From: Solwaraspora sp. WMMD792
GTDB lineage: Bacteria > Actinomycetota > Actinomycetes > Mycobacteriales > Micromonosporaceae
Length of the DNA: 64,000 nt
Direction of reading: 5' to 3'
Assembly: GCF_029626105.1 (NCBI RefSeq)
Contig: NZ_JARUBH010000009.1
Location: forward strand, 2,232,001 to 2,296,000
This document shows, piece by piece, positions 1-8,828 of this stretch. The position numbers and the translations under genes were made by a program. Position 1 is the first letter of the stretch, and each line of letters opens with the position of its first letter. The notes beneath the pieces were generated by a model. That model saw only the letters and a program-made list of their open reading frames with translations, ran no database searches and was not told where the DNA came from.

Positions 1-1186
1 GTGACCGGCTCAACGCCTGAGAGCCGCCGAGCACCAGCCCGATCGCCGCGCCGAGCGCCATGAACTGCGCCGGCGCCTCGGCCGGCAGCCGGAACGCCGC
101 CACGATCACCCCGGTCCACAGCACCAGGCTGCCCAGCACCGTCTTCCACGCGCCGATGCGCTGGGCGACCGCCCCGAGCAGCAGCGCCCCACCGAACGCC
201 AGGAACTGCACCAGCAGGATCGTCACGATCAGCGTCGACTGGCCCAGCCGCAGCTCCTCGGTGCCGTACTGGCTGGCCAACGCGATCACCGTCTGGATGC
301 CGTCGTTGTAGACCAGGAACGCCAGCAGGAAGAACAACGTCAACGGGTACGTTTTCAGCCCGCGCACCGTACGGCCCAGCTGTTTGAACCCGTCGGTGAG
401 CACGTTGCCGCCCGGCCGGGCGTCGACCGCCGGATGTTCCCGCAGCCACGCCAGTGGCACCAGAGTGAACACCGCCCACCACACCCCGGCCGACACGATC
501 GACCAGCGGGCCAGGTCCAGGGTGCGCTGCACGTCGCCGTCGACGCTGAACGACTGCACCACCACCAGGTTGACGGCCAGCAGCAGCCCACCGCCGAGGT
601 AGCCGAGCGCCCAGCCCCGGCTCGAGATCCGGTCGCGGTCGTCGGGGCCGCCCAGTTGCGGCAGGAACGAGTTGTACACCACCACGCTGGCGCCGAACGC
701 GATGTTGGCCAGGACGAACAACCCGCCGCCGAGCAGGTAGCGGTCCCCGGTGACGAACACCATCGCGACGGTCGCCCCGGCACCGAGCAACGCCGACACC
801 GCCAGCAGCCGCTTCTTGTGCATCGACCGGTCGGCCAGCGCGCCCATCACCGGCAGCACCAGCACCGTCAACGCCACCGACAGCGACACCAGGTACGGGA
901 AGTACGCCCCCGGCGCCACCTCGATACCCAGCGGGTACACCGACCCGGTGCACTCGTCGGCGTCGGCCGCGCAGCCGGCCGCCTGCTTGGTGACCGTGGT
1001 CAGGAACGGCCCCAGGAACACGGTGATGACGGTGGTGGAGAACGCCGACATCGCCCAGTCGTAGAAGTACCAGCCGGTGCGTTCCCGCCGGGTGCTCGAC
1101 GGTGCGGCACCGGGCGGCGCCGCGGCGGGCGGTACGGGCGCGGGCCCGGTAGGTGGCCCGCTGGTTGGCTCGGTGGGGTCGGCCAT
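1..1186 (-). CDS. MFS permease, UMF1/Atg22-like (3' end outside window)
   Basis: Integral membrane transporter of the major facilitator superfamily; substrate unknown. From the ATG at 1186 the reverse strand encodes a Pro/Ala-rich cytoplasmic start. Next comes the segment GWYFYDWAMSAF, typical of the UMF1 (Atg22-like) branch, then repeated hydrophobic helices including a GALADRSMHKKRLL-type loop 2-3 (the MFS D-R-x-G/K-R loop). The frame stays open to base 1, so about 395 residues are present and the C-terminus is missing. It lies 18 bp downstream of the glycerophosphodiesterase on the same strand, so the two are probably co-transcribed. A link to glycerophosphodiester or polyol uptake is only a guess from that neighbour. 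Confidence 0.8.
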   Translation of the reverse strand, partial: MADPTEPTSGPPTGPAPVPPAAAPPGAAPSSTRRERTGWYFYDWAMSAFSTTVITVFLGPFLTTVTKQAAGCAADADECTGSVYPLGIEVAPGAYFPYLVSLSVALTVLVLPVMGALADRSMHKKRLLAVSALLGAGATVAMVFVTGDRYLLGGGLFVLANIAFGASVVVYNSFLPQLGGPDDRDRISSRGWALGYLGGGLLLAVNLVVVQSFSVDGDVQRTLDLARWSIVSAGVWWAVFTLVPLAWLREHPAVDARPGGNVLTDGFKQLGRTVRGLKTYPLTLFFLLAFLVYNDGIQTVIALASQYGTEELRLGQSTLIVTILLVQFLAFGGALLLGAVAQRIGAWKTVLGSLVLWTGVIVAAFRLPAEAPAQFMALGAAIGLVLGGSQALSRS

Positions 1187-1204
1187 CGGATCCTTCACTG
1201 TCGG

Positions 1205-2005
1205 TCAGCGGGCGGTACGGTCCGCGTCGACCCGCCGGTCGGGCGGCCAGTGGCCACGGGCGAGGTACACGTCACGCAACACCTCGACGTGATCGGTCAT
1301 GATGCCATCCACCCCGAGGTCCAGTAACTCGTGCATCTGGGCGGGTTCGTCGATCGTCCAGACATGCACCTGCAACCCCAGCCGGTGGCAGTACGCCACG
1401 AACCGGGCGTCGACCACCCGTACCCGGTTGAACCGCACCGGCACCTGCGCGGCCACCACCGACGGCGGCAGCCGCAGCCGCCGGCCGGTCAACGACCCGA
1501 CCCGCAGCCGGGTCACCGCCTGCATGCCCAGCGACGTCGCCACCCGACCGCCGGTCGACGTCCGCAGCCGGTGCAGCCGCCGGTCGGAGAACGACGCCAG
1601 CAGCACCCGGTCGGCGGCGGCGCACCGGTCGACCGCCGCCAGCGTCGGCTCCACCCCGCCGTCGGCCTTCACGTCGACGTTGAACCGCACCTGCGGCCAG
1701 CTGTCGAGCACATCGTCGAGACGCGGCACCACCGACGCGCCACCCACCCGCACCGTGGCCAGGTCCGCCCAGCGCAGCCGCGCGATGCTGCCCTTGTCGC
1801 CGGTCACCCGGTCCAGGGTCGGATCGTGGAACACCACCGCCACCTGATCGGCGGTGCCGTGCACGTCGGTCTCCACGTACCGGTAGCCGAGCCCGACGGC
1901 GCGGCCGAACGCCTCGGCGGTGTTCTCGTCACCGCGGGCCGCGCCGCCCCGGTGCGCGAACGCGATCGGAGCCGGCGAGTCCAGGTACGCGAACCGGTGC
2001 GACAC
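1205..2005 (-). CDS. Glycerophosphodiester phosphodiesterase family protein
   Basis: Predicted to hydrolyse glycerophosphodiesters to sn-glycerol-3-phosphate and an alcohol. The 266-aa protein has the GDPD TIM-barrel signatures: IAFAHRGG and the downstream ENTAEAF (HRG...ENT metal/substrate motif) near the N-terminus, then YVETDVHGTADQ and VVFHDPTLDR (the E-x-D and HD catalytic elements), and VHVWTID with GVDGIMTDH near the C-terminus. The GTG at 2005 was chosen because the conserved barrel starts immediately after it; the open frame continues upstream but without family similarity. No signal peptide, so probably cytoplasmic. It is divergent from the Hsp70 gene across a 118-bp region holding a perfect palindrome. 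Confidence 0.85.
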   Translation of the reverse strand: MSHRFAYLDSPAPIAFAHRGGAARGDENTAEAFGRAVGLGYRYVETDVHGTADQVAVVFHDPTLDRVTGDKGSIARLRWADLATVRVGGASVVPRLDDVLDSWPQVRFNVDVKADGGVEPTLAAVDRCAAADRVLLASFSDRRLHRLRTSTGGRVATSLGMQAVTRLRVGSLTGRRLRLPPSVVAAQVPVRFNRVRVVDARFVAYCHRLGLQVHVWTIDEPAQMHELLDLGVDGIMTDHVEVLRDVYLARGHWPPDRRVDADRTAR

Positions 2006-2064
2006 GCAGCGCAGTATGCCCGCCGCCGGCAACCTGCGGGCGTACGGCAGGTTGCGCGACGCCG

Positions 2065-2088
2065 ACCGGTCACCGGCCGGTGACCGGT
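2065..2088. promoter_or_regulatory. 24-bp perfect palindrome between divergent genes
   Basis: The half-site ACCGGTCACCGG is followed directly by its exact reverse complement. It lies between the GTG of the glycerophosphodiesterase (2005, minus) and the ATG of the Hsp70 gene (2124, plus), 36 bp before the latter. This position fits an operator for a dimeric regulator of one or both genes, although as RNA it could also form a hairpin. The regulator is not identified. Confidence 0.45.
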
Positions 2089-2123
2089 GCGGGCCGCCGC
2101 GCCGCCGGCAGTAGGGTGCCCCC

Positions 2124-3491
2124 ATGCGGGCACTCGGCATCGACTTCGGCACCTCGAACACGGTGGCGGTGGTACGCGGCGGCGACGGCCGGGTCCGGCC
2201 GCTGCTGTTCGACGGCACCCCGCTGCTGCCGTCGGCGGTGTACCGCGACGCCGACGGGCGGCTGCTCGTCGGCGCGGACGCGCACCGCCGGGCCCGCATC
2301 GACCCGTCCGGGTTCGAACCCAACCCGAAACGCCGCGTCGACGACGGCACGGTGCTGCTCGGCGACGCCGACGTTCCGGTACCGCAGCTGGTCGCCGCCC
2401 TGCTGCGGCACGTCGCCGCCGAGGCCCGCCGCCAACTCGGCGGCGTCGACGAGGTCCGGCTGACCCATCCGGTGCGGTGGGGGGAGCGGCGGCGGATGGT
2501 CCTCGTCCAGGCCGCGTACGCCGCCGGGCTGCCCCGCCCCACGCTGATCGCCGAACCGGTCGCCGCCGCCTCCTACTACACGTCGGCGCTGGGCGCGGCG
2601 GTACCGCCCGGCCGGGCGTTGGCCGTCTACGACCTGGGCGGCGGCACCTTCGACGCCGCCGTGGTCCGGCGCACCGCCACCGGGTTCGACGTGCTCGCCG
2701 AGCAGGGCCTGGCCGAACTCGGCGGCCTCGACTTCGACCAGGCGCTGGTCGAGCATCTCGGCGGCGTCTACTCACCCAGCCGCACGACCGTGTGGAACGG
2801 TCTGGTCGCGCCGTCCGACACCGGGTCGCGGCGGGCCCGCGCCCTGCTCTACGACGACGTCCGCGGCGCGAAGGAGATGCTGTCCCGTACGGTCAGCGCT
2901 GACGTGCACCTGCCGGCGTTGGACATCGCCGCCCACGTCACCCGCGACGAACTGGAGTCGCTGATCCGCGACCATTTGGCCCGTACCGTGACGTGTCTGG
3001 CGCAGACGGTCGCTGCCGCCGGGCTGGCCCCGGCTGACCTGGTCGGCGTGTTCCTGGTCGGCGGTTCCAGCCGGATCCCGCTCGCCGCGCAGCTGATCCA
3101 CACCGAACTGGGGGTGGCACCGACCACCCTGGAGCAGCCGGAGACCGTCGTCGCCGACGGTGCGTTGCGGGTCGGTGCCGCCGCCCGCACCGGCCTGCCC
3201 GGCCCGCGTCCCCCGGCCCCGATGCCGCGTGTCGCCACCGCGCCGCCGCACATCGTCGGGACACCCGCGGCCGGGCCGACCTCGCCGGCCGCACCGCCGA
3301 TGCCGCCACCGGCGTCACCGGCACCGTTCATGGCGCCGGCACCGGTGTCACCACACCTGATGCCGATGCCGGCGCAGCCGACGACGACGCCGGGCCGTCC
3401 CTGGTACGACGAACACGGCCCGGTCCTGGTGGCCGCGCTGGCCACCATGGTCGGCATCGCCGTCGTCGTCATGGTCGTGCTGCTGCTGTGA
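2124..3491 (+). CDS. Hsp70-family ATPase with C-terminal membrane anchor
   Basis: A 455-aa protein with an actin-fold Hsp70 ATPase domain. It shows phosphate-1 motif GIDFGTSN (5-12), LIAEPVAAA (141-149), phosphate-2 DLGGGTFD (170-177) and the adenosine motif LVGGSSRIP near residue 315. The usual substrate-binding domain is absent. It is replaced by about 80 Pro/Ala/Met-rich residues and a final hydrophobic helix (about 433-455) ending in VVVMVVLLL, so it should be tail-anchored with the ATPase in the cytoplasm. It is therefore not a classical DnaK; it resembles the Hsp70-like proteins found near dynamin or regulatory loci in actinomycetes. It overlaps or abuts the following pentapeptide gene. 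Actual function is unknown. Confidence 0.85.
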   Translation: MRALGIDFGTSNTVAVVRGGDGRVRPLLFDGTPLLPSAVYRDADGRLLVGADAHRRARIDPSGFEPNPKRRVDDGTVLLGDADVPVPQLVAALLRHVAAEARRQLGGVDEVRLTHPVRWGERRRMVLVQAAYAAGLPRPTLIAEPVAAASYYTSALGAAVPPGRALAVYDLGGGTFDAAVVRRTATGFDVLAEQGLAELGGLDFDQALVEHLGGVYSPSRTTVWNGLVAPSDTGSRRARALLYDDVRGAKEMLSRTVSADVHLPALDIAAHVTRDELESLIRDHLARTVTCLAQTVAAAGLAPADLVGVFLVGGSSRIPLAAQLIHTELGVAPTTLEQPETVVADGALRVGAAARTGLPGPRPPAPMPRVATAPPHIVGTPAAGPTSPAAPPMPPPASPAPFMAPAPVSPHLMPMPAQPTTTPGRPWYDEHGPVLVAALATMVGIAVVVMVVLLL

Positions 3492-3505
3492 CTCTGAGGA
3501 CACCG

Positions 3506-4330
3506 ATGACGAACCCCTCCGACGGGCAGCCGGCGCTACGCGCCGACTGCGCACGCTGCGCCGCGCTGTGCTGCACCGCGCCGGCGTTCGCCGCCTCCGC
3601 CGACTTCGCCATCGACAAACCCGCCGGCCGGCCATGCCCGAACCTGCACGCCGACTTCCGCTGCGGTATCCACCGTGACCTGCGACGCCGAGGCTTCGCC
3701 GGCTGCACCACGTACGACTGCTTCGGCGCCGGGCAGCAGACCGTGCAGGTCACCTTCGGCGGCCGGGACTGGCGACAGCACCCGGACATCGCCGCCGACA
3801 TGTTCGCGGTCTTCGCGGTGCAGCGCCAACTCCACGAAGCCCTGTGGCATCTCACCGAGGCAGCCGTCCGCTGCCCGGCCGGACCGCTGCGCGACGACCT
3901 GCGCGCCGTCGCCGACCACACCACCGCATTGACCGCCGCCGACCCGGCGGCGCTGCGCGGCCTGGACCTGCCCGGACACTGGCGGCAGGTGGCCGCGCTG
4001 CTGCGGCGGGCCAGCACCGCCCTGCGTCGCCGCCACGGCCGAACCGGCCGGGACCACAGCGGCGTGGACCTCGCCGGCCGGGACCTGCGTCAGCGGAACC
4101 TGCGGGGCGCGAACCTGCGCGGGGCGATCCTGATCGGCGCCGACCTGCGCGGGGTCGTCCTCGCCCAGGCCGACCTGGCCGGCGCCGACCTGCGCGGGGC
4201 CCGGCTCGACGGCGCCGACCTGACCGACGCGCTGTTCCTGACCCAGCCGCAGCTGGACTCCGCCGCCGGTAACCCCCGCACCCGGCTACCGTCGACGCTG
4301 ACCCGCCCCGGCCACTGGCCAGCCCGGTGA
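3506..4330 (+). CDS. Cysteine-cluster plus pentapeptide-repeat protein
   Basis: A 274-aa two-part protein. The N-terminal ~75 residues carry CARCAALCC, a later PCPNLHADFRCGIH and CTTYDC, a spacing like the YkgJ-type cysteine clusters thought to bind zinc or an Fe-S centre. The C-terminal ~60 residues are A(D/N)LRG pentapeptide repeats, for example NLRGANLRGAILIGADLRG, which form a right-handed quadrilateral beta-helix. The ATG at 3506 is preferred over the GTG at 3488, which overlaps the Hsp70 stop, because GAGGA lies 5 bp before it. It is very likely co-transcribed with the Hsp70. Biochemical role is unknown; a DNA-gyrase-mimic role, known for some pentapeptide proteins, cannot be inferred from so few repeats. 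Confidence 0.75.
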   Translation: MTNPSDGQPALRADCARCAALCCTAPAFAASADFAIDKPAGRPCPNLHADFRCGIHRDLRRRGFAGCTTYDCFGAGQQTVQVTFGGRDWRQHPDIAADMFAVFAVQRQLHEALWHLTEAAVRCPAGPLRDDLRAVADHTTALTAADPAALRGLDLPGHWRQVAALLRRASTALRRRHGRTGRDHSGVDLAGRDLRQRNLRGANLRGAILIGADLRGVVLAQADLAGADLRGARLDGADLTDALFLTQPQLDSAAGNPRTRLPSTLTRPGHWPAR

Positions 4331-4429
4331 CGTACCCACCGCTTCCCTCGTACGCGCGGATCCGCTCCGGCGGCCGGGCAGACCGACACCCCGCCCGCGC
4401 GGCCCCGGCCGCTCCGGTACAGTGCGCCG

Positions 4430-4873
4430 GTGCAGACCGACACCCTGACGGCGACCGGCCGTCTGGTCCGTGCGTCGGCCACCGTCGTGGTGTTCGCACT
4501 GCTGACCGCAGGCACACTGTGGGGCACCGACGACCATTTCCCGTTTGGACCGTTCAGCATGTACGCCGGCGTCAACGGCCCGAACGACCCGGCGCCGGAC
4601 ACCCGGGTCGAAGGCGTCGACGCCACCGGACGGACCCTGGTGCTCAACGAACACAACGCCGGGGTACGCCGCGCCGAGGTGGAAGGACTCGAAGCGGCCT
4701 ACGTCGACGACCCAAGACGGCTCGAACTGATCGCCGACAGCTACGCGCGGATGAACCCCGACGCGCCGCCGATCGTCCGGGTCACCGTGATCGTACGGCT
4801 CCACGAGATCCGCAACAGTTCCCTCACCGGGCAGTGGCACGACGAAACCCGCGCCGTCTGGCAGCGGCCGTGA
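4430..4873 (+). CDS. Small membrane-anchored protein preceding HTTM gene
   Basis: A 147-aa protein of unknown function. A hydrophobic segment (about residues 14-33, ASATVVVFALLTAGTLW) can serve as a membrane anchor or signal sequence. It is followed by HFPFGPFSMYAG, a motif commonly seen in the short proteins encoded before HTTM (horizontally transferred transmembrane) domain genes. The start is GTG at 4430. Its TGA overlaps the GTG of the next gene, so the two are translationally coupled and probably act together. Confidence 0.65.
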   Translation: MQTDTLTATGRLVRASATVVVFALLTAGTLWGTDDHFPFGPFSMYAGVNGPNDPAPDTRVEGVDATGRTLVLNEHNAGVRRAEVEGLEAAYVDDPRRLELIADSYARMNPDAPPIVRVTVIVRLHEIRNSSLTGQWHDETRAVWQRP

Positions 4874-6261
4874 TCAGCCGCTGGTTGTTCGCCGCCGCCC
4901 CGCTCGGTCGGGTCGCCGCGCTGCGTACCGCCGCCTACCTGTTCATCGTGTTCGATCTGCTGGTCTACTCGTCGTGGGTGCGTACCCGCGGTGACGTGCC
5001 GGCCGACCTGTACGAGCCGCTGGCGTTCGCCCGTTTCCTGCACCTGCCGGCACCGACCGGTGTCGCCGTCGACCTCATCTGGTGGTCGTTGCTGCTACTG
5101 GCGCCGCTGGCGGCGACCGGCCGGTTCCCGCGGACACTCGGCTGGTCCGTGTTCACGTTCTACTTCGCGTGGATGGTCGTCGCGATGAGCTACGGCAAGG
5201 TCGACCACGACCGGTTCGCGTTCCTCGTCGCGCTCGCCGTGCTGCCCACCGTCGGCGCCGCCCGCCACGGCGACCACCGGCCCAGCCAGGCCGCCGGCTG
5301 GTCACTGCGGATGATCCAGATCGCCGTCGTCTGCACCTACTTCTTTTCCGCGTACGCGAAGATCCGCTTCGGCGGCTGGGGCTGGTTGACCGGCAGCGTC
5401 CTGGCCCGCGCGTTCCTGCGTCGCGGCTCGGAGCTCGCCGACCTGATCGCCGCCGCGCCGTACGCGCTGATCGCCGCCCAGATCGGCATCGTCGTGTTCG
5501 AGGCGCTCAGCCCGCTGGTCTTCCTGACCCGTGGGCGGCTGCGGTACGCGGTGATCGGCTTCTTCTACTCGTTCCATCTGCTGTCGTTCGCGACGATCTC
5601 CATCTCGTTCGCCCCGCACCTGGTGGCGATGGGCGCGTTCCTGCCGCTGGAAAGGGTCCGGCCGATCGTGTGGGCGCGGCGGCTGGCCGGCCGCCGCCGG
5701 GCCCCCGGCCCGGACCGCCCGGACGGTGACGGTGGCCACGATCGCGGGCCGGGCGGCGGCCCGGCGCGTCGGGCCGGCCCGACGCGTCGGCTGTGCGGGA
5801 TCGGACACATCCGGTGGCACCGGCTGGCGCCGACGCGGGACAATGATCGTATGAGTGACGCCAGCGCACCCTCAGGCACCTTCGTCTACGACGGCGACTG
5901 CGCGTTCTGCACCATGTGCGTCCGGTTCATCGAACGTCGGGTGCCCAACGACGCCACCGTCGTGCCCTGGCAGTGGACCGACCTGGCCGCGCTGGGCCTG
6001 ACCCGTGACCAGGCGGTGACCGCCGTGCAATGGGTGCCGGCCGACAAGAGCCGCTCCGCCGCCGGGCCGGCGGCGATCGCCGCGCTGCTGCGCACCAGCA
6101 ACCCGCTGTGGCGGGCCGCCGGGGCCGTCCTCGGGCTGCGCCCGGTCACCGCCCTGGCCTGGCCGGTGTACCGGTGGATCGCCGACAACCGGCACCGGCT
6201 GCCCGGCGGTACCGCCGCCTGCGCCGTGCCGCCGGCGGCGGCACCGACCCCGACGCACTGA
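4870..6261 (+). CDS. HTTM-domain membrane protein fused to DCC1-like thiol oxidoreductase
   Basis: A 463-aa open frame with two distinct parts. Residues about 1-280 form a polytopic membrane domain of the HTTM / vitamin-K-dependent gamma-carboxylase-like type, with FYFAWMVVAMSYGKVDHDRF and YFFSAYAKIRFGGWGWL. After about 60 Arg/Gly/Pro-rich residues of low complexity comes a soluble DUF393 (DCC1-like) domain with the signature FVYDGDCAFCTMCVRF, that is DGxCxxC, expected to act as a thiol-disulfide oxidoreductase. In many genomes these are two neighbouring genes. Here there is no stop between them, but an internal ATG at 5851 could start the DCC domain separately. Whether one fused or two proteins are made is undecided. 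Confidence 0.7.
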   Translation: MISRWLFAAAPLGRVAALRTAAYLFIVFDLLVYSSWVRTRGDVPADLYEPLAFARFLHLPAPTGVAVDLIWWSLLLLAPLAATGRFPRTLGWSVFTFYFAWMVVAMSYGKVDHDRFAFLVALAVLPTVGAARHGDHRPSQAAGWSLRMIQIAVVCTYFFSAYAKIRFGGWGWLTGSVLARAFLRRGSELADLIAAAPYALIAAQIGIVVFEALSPLVFLTRGRLRYAVIGFFYSFHLLSFATISISFAPHLVAMGAFLPLERVRPIVWARRLAGRRRAPGPDRPDGDGGHDRGPGGGPARRAGPTRRLCGIGHIRWHRLAPTRDNDRMSDASAPSGTFVYDGDCAFCTMCVRFIERRVPNDATVVPWQWTDLAALGLTRDQAVTAVQWVPADKSRSAAGPAAIAALLRTSNPLWRAAGAVLGLRPVTALAWPVYRWIADNRHRLPGGTAACAVPPAAAPTPTH

Positions 6262-6321
6262 CCCCGCCCCGCCGGCCAACCGGGCAGCTACCGGGCCGGG
6301 CGACACCCTGATCCCGCCTGG

Positions 6322-6978
6322 TCAGCTTCCGGAGGACCAGAACCGGGCCAGCGCGCTGGTCGCCGGGTCGTCGCTGCCCAGCAACGCCGCCCACAGGTCA
6401 CCGCCGACGGCGTCCGCCCCCGCGTAGCCGGCCAGGTCGACCGGGTCGACCGGGTCGACGTGCGGCGACACAGCACCGACCGGGCCGCCGTCGCCGAGCA
6501 GCTGCGGGTCCGCCCACGGCCAGCCGTCGACCGGCGTCGGCACCCCCGCCGGGTCCAGTAGCGGCGGGAACTCTGCCTCCGGCCACCCGTCGGCCCCCGC
6601 CGGCACGTCCGGGTCGACCCCGGGCGGCGGGTCCGCCGCCCCGAACCCCTGCTCGGCCGCCGGCTCCGCCCCGGACCCGGCGTCCACCGGATCGGCCGGG
6701 TCCGCGCCGGACAGGTCGTCGCCGTAGCCCAGCGCCGGCACCGCGTCACCCCCGCCGTACCCGCCGTCGCCGTATTTGCCGTCGTCGGCGATGTCGCCGG
6801 TCAGGTCGTCGCCGTCCGGCGGGTCGGCCGCCCCGAACCCCTCCACCGGGTCGGCGGCGCCGAACCCCTCCACGGCCGGGCCGCCCGACCCGTCGTCGAC
6901 CGGACCACCCAGGTCGGCGGTGTCGGCGTCGTCACCGGTCGGGTCGTCCCCGGTCCAGTCACCGAACTCGCTGGTCAT
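6322..6978 (-). CDS. Acidic, Gly/Asp-rich repeat protein in dynamin operon
   Basis: A 218-aa strongly acidic, low-complexity protein, likely disordered. It contains repeated units such as EGFGAADP (at least three copies, for example VEGFGAADP and QGFGAADPP) and DPVDPVD, and ends in a more ordinary segment containing GDLWAALLGSDDPATS that may be a folded or partner-binding tail. The ATG at 6978 overlaps the stop of the upstream dynamin-like gene (ATGA). The position after two dynamin-like GTPases recalls the mycobacterial iniB-iniA-iniC arrangement, in which IniB is a low-complexity repeat protein; homology to IniB is not established. Confidence 0.65.
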   Translation of the reverse strand: MTSEFGDWTGDDPTGDDADTADLGGPVDDGSGGPAVEGFGAADPVEGFGAADPPDGDDLTGDIADDGKYGDGGYGGGDAVPALGYGDDLSGADPADPVDAGSGAEPAAEQGFGAADPPPGVDPDVPAGADGWPEAEFPPLLDPAGVPTPVDGWPWADPQLLGDGGPVGAVSPHVDPVDPVDLAGYAGADAVGGDLWAALLGSDDPATSALARFWSSGS

Positions 6979-8828
6979 CGCGGCACCGCCTCCGCTGTCG
7001 GGGTCAACACCCGGGCCCGGGCCAGCACCTCGTCGACCTGCTTCACCCGCGCCCGGACGGCGTCGCGGCGGGCCTGCGCCGCCGACCGCCGCCGCGCCCG
7101 GTCCGCCTTGTCCCGCGCCAACGCCGCGTCGATGTCGGCGATGTGCGCGTCCAACTGCGCCAACCGCCGCTCCACGGCGTCGTCCAACGCCACCGTCAAC
7201 GCGTACTGCAGGTCGGTGAACCGCTGCGCCAACTCGTCGGTCAACGCCGCCCGCGCCTCGCCGAGCACCTCCCGCAGCCACACCCGGGCCTGCTGCCGGT
7301 CGTTGGCGACCCGCCGCCGGAACAGGATGAACGCGCCAGCGGCCAACCCCAGACCGAGCCCGGCGACCGGGATCAGCAGCCCACCGCCGACCAGCGCCCC
7401 GGCACCCAACGCCGACGCGCCCGCCGCGACCCCCCGGCCGGCCATGAACGCCATCCCGCCGGCCGACAACGCCACCATCACGTTGTCGCCGCCGCCGCCG
7501 TCGCGCCGCGGCCGGGTCGCCAACGCGTGCCGCAACGTGCCGTTGATCCGCTGCAGCACGAACTGCAGCTCGGCCGGCGCGAACACCTGCGCCAACGTCC
7601 GCTCGGCGACCTTGTGGAACCGGAACCGCAGATCGTACGACAACTGCAGCGACAACGCGTGCAACGCCCGGTCCACCTCGGCCGGCAGCGCTTTCAACGC
7701 CTCCCCGCGGGCCGCGTCGATCCGGGTCAGGAACTGCTCCTGCAACCCGCCGACCGCGGTCCGCAGCCGGCCCGTCGCCTCCACCCGGGCCCGCTGCGTC
7801 TCCGTGTTCAACGCCAACGACCACTGCCGCGCCTCGGTCCGTTTCCGCGCCGCCAACCCGGCCCGGTCCCGCTTTACCCGCTCCACCTCCGCCGGATCCG
7901 GGTCACAGGCGGCGACCCGCTCACCGGCGGCCAGATCCAGCCGGACCAGTTCGCTGCGCACCGTCCGCAGCACGTTCGCCTGGGCCAGCAGATGCCCGTT
8001 GCCGGCCAACCCCACCAACGCGTGCTGCAGCGGCGCCACCCGCGACTCACCGACCAGTTCACCGGCGGCCTCCGCCGGCAGCGTCAACGCCAACTCGGCC
8101 AGCCGTGCCGACACCGGGAACCAGGCGGCCGACGCGAACCTCGGCGCGTGTGCCTGCAACTGCGCCCGGTTGTCAGCCAGGATCGTCCGCCACCCCGGAT
8201 AGGCGTCGACCTTCGTCAACGCGAACACCACCACGTCGACCCGTTTGCTCGCCTCGATGAGGAAGTCCAGCTCCGGCCGGGTCAACGGCGTCGACGCGTC
8301 CACCACGAACAGCAGGGCCGCCGCCCGCGACACCGCGTCCAACGCGATCTCGGTGTGCGCCGGATCCAACCCGCCGGCACCCGGGGTGTCCACCAGCGTC
8401 AGATACTGCAGCAGCGGCGCCGGACAGGTCACCGCGATCCGTCGCGGCGGACGCATCCCGTCCGGCAGCGCCGCCGACACCGTCGCCCAGTCCGCCAACC
8501 GGTCGACCGGCACCGGCACCGGCTCGTCGCGGCCCGGCGCGAACGCCTGCGCCGACGTCGTCGCCCCATGACCGAACTCCAGGTACGCCGACGTCGCCAC
8601 CGCCGCGTCCACCGGCGACAGACCCGTCACCCCGATCAACGCGTTCACCAGCGAACTCTTGCCCCGCTTCGTCTCACCGACGACCACCACCGACGGCCGG
8701 GTCACCTCCCGACGCCGCTGCGCGTCGATCTCCGCCGCCGCCTCCGCGTCGATGGTGCGGACAAACCCGAGACAGGTGTCGACCGCCCCGGACAGCAGCG
8801 CTCCCAACGCCGCCGGGCCGCCGCTCAC
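6975..8828 (-). CDS. Dynamin-like GTPase with hydrophobic paddle (second of pair)
   Basis: A 617-aa large GTPase of the bacterial dynamin-like type. The N-terminal G domain has P-loop GETKRGKSSLVNAL (about 45-58), G3 LVDTPGAGGL and G4 ALTKVDAY. A long helical middle follows, then a hydrophobic double segment (about residues 450-500, AFMAGRGVAAGASALGAGAL and GGGLLIPVAGLGLGL) that should insert into the membrane, and a C-terminal coiled helical region. The GTG start at 8828 overlaps the TGA of the first GTPase (GTGA). Bacterial dynamin pairs act as hetero-oligomers in membrane remodelling or repair. IniA/IniC and DynA/DynB are the closest described analogues; no direct evidence for either role exists here. 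Confidence 0.8.
   Translation of the reverse strand: MSGGPAALGALLSGAVDTCLGFVRTIDAEAAAEIDAQRRREVTRPSVVVVGETKRGKSSLVNALIGVTGLSPVDAAVATSAYLEFGHGATTSAQAFAPGRDEPVPVPVDRLADWATVSAALPDGMRPPRRIAVTCPAPLLQYLTLVDTPGAGGLDPAHTEIALDAVSRAAALLFVVDASTPLTRPELDFLIEASKRVDVVVFALTKVDAYPGWRTILADNRAQLQAHAPRFASAAWFPVSARLAELALTLPAEAAGELVGESRVAPLQHALVGLAGNGHLLAQANVLRTVRSELVRLDLAAGERVAACDPDPAEVERVKRDRAGLAARKRTEARQWSLALNTETQRARVEATGRLRTAVGGLQEQFLTRIDAARGEALKALPAEVDRALHALSLQLSYDLRFRFHKVAERTLAQVFAPAELQFVLQRINGTLRHALATRPRRDGGGGDNVMVALSAGGMAFMAGRGVAAGASALGAGALVGGGLLIPVAGLGLGLAAGAFILFRRRVANDRQQARVWLREVLGEARAALTDELAQRFTDLQYALTVALDDAVERRLAQLDAHIADIDAALARDKADRARRRSAAQARRDAVRARVKQVDEVLARARVLTPTAEAVPR

Noticed and set aside
434-1327. 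297-aa open frame on the + strand
   Set aside because: Antisense of the MFS permease and glycerophosphodiesterase, low complexity.
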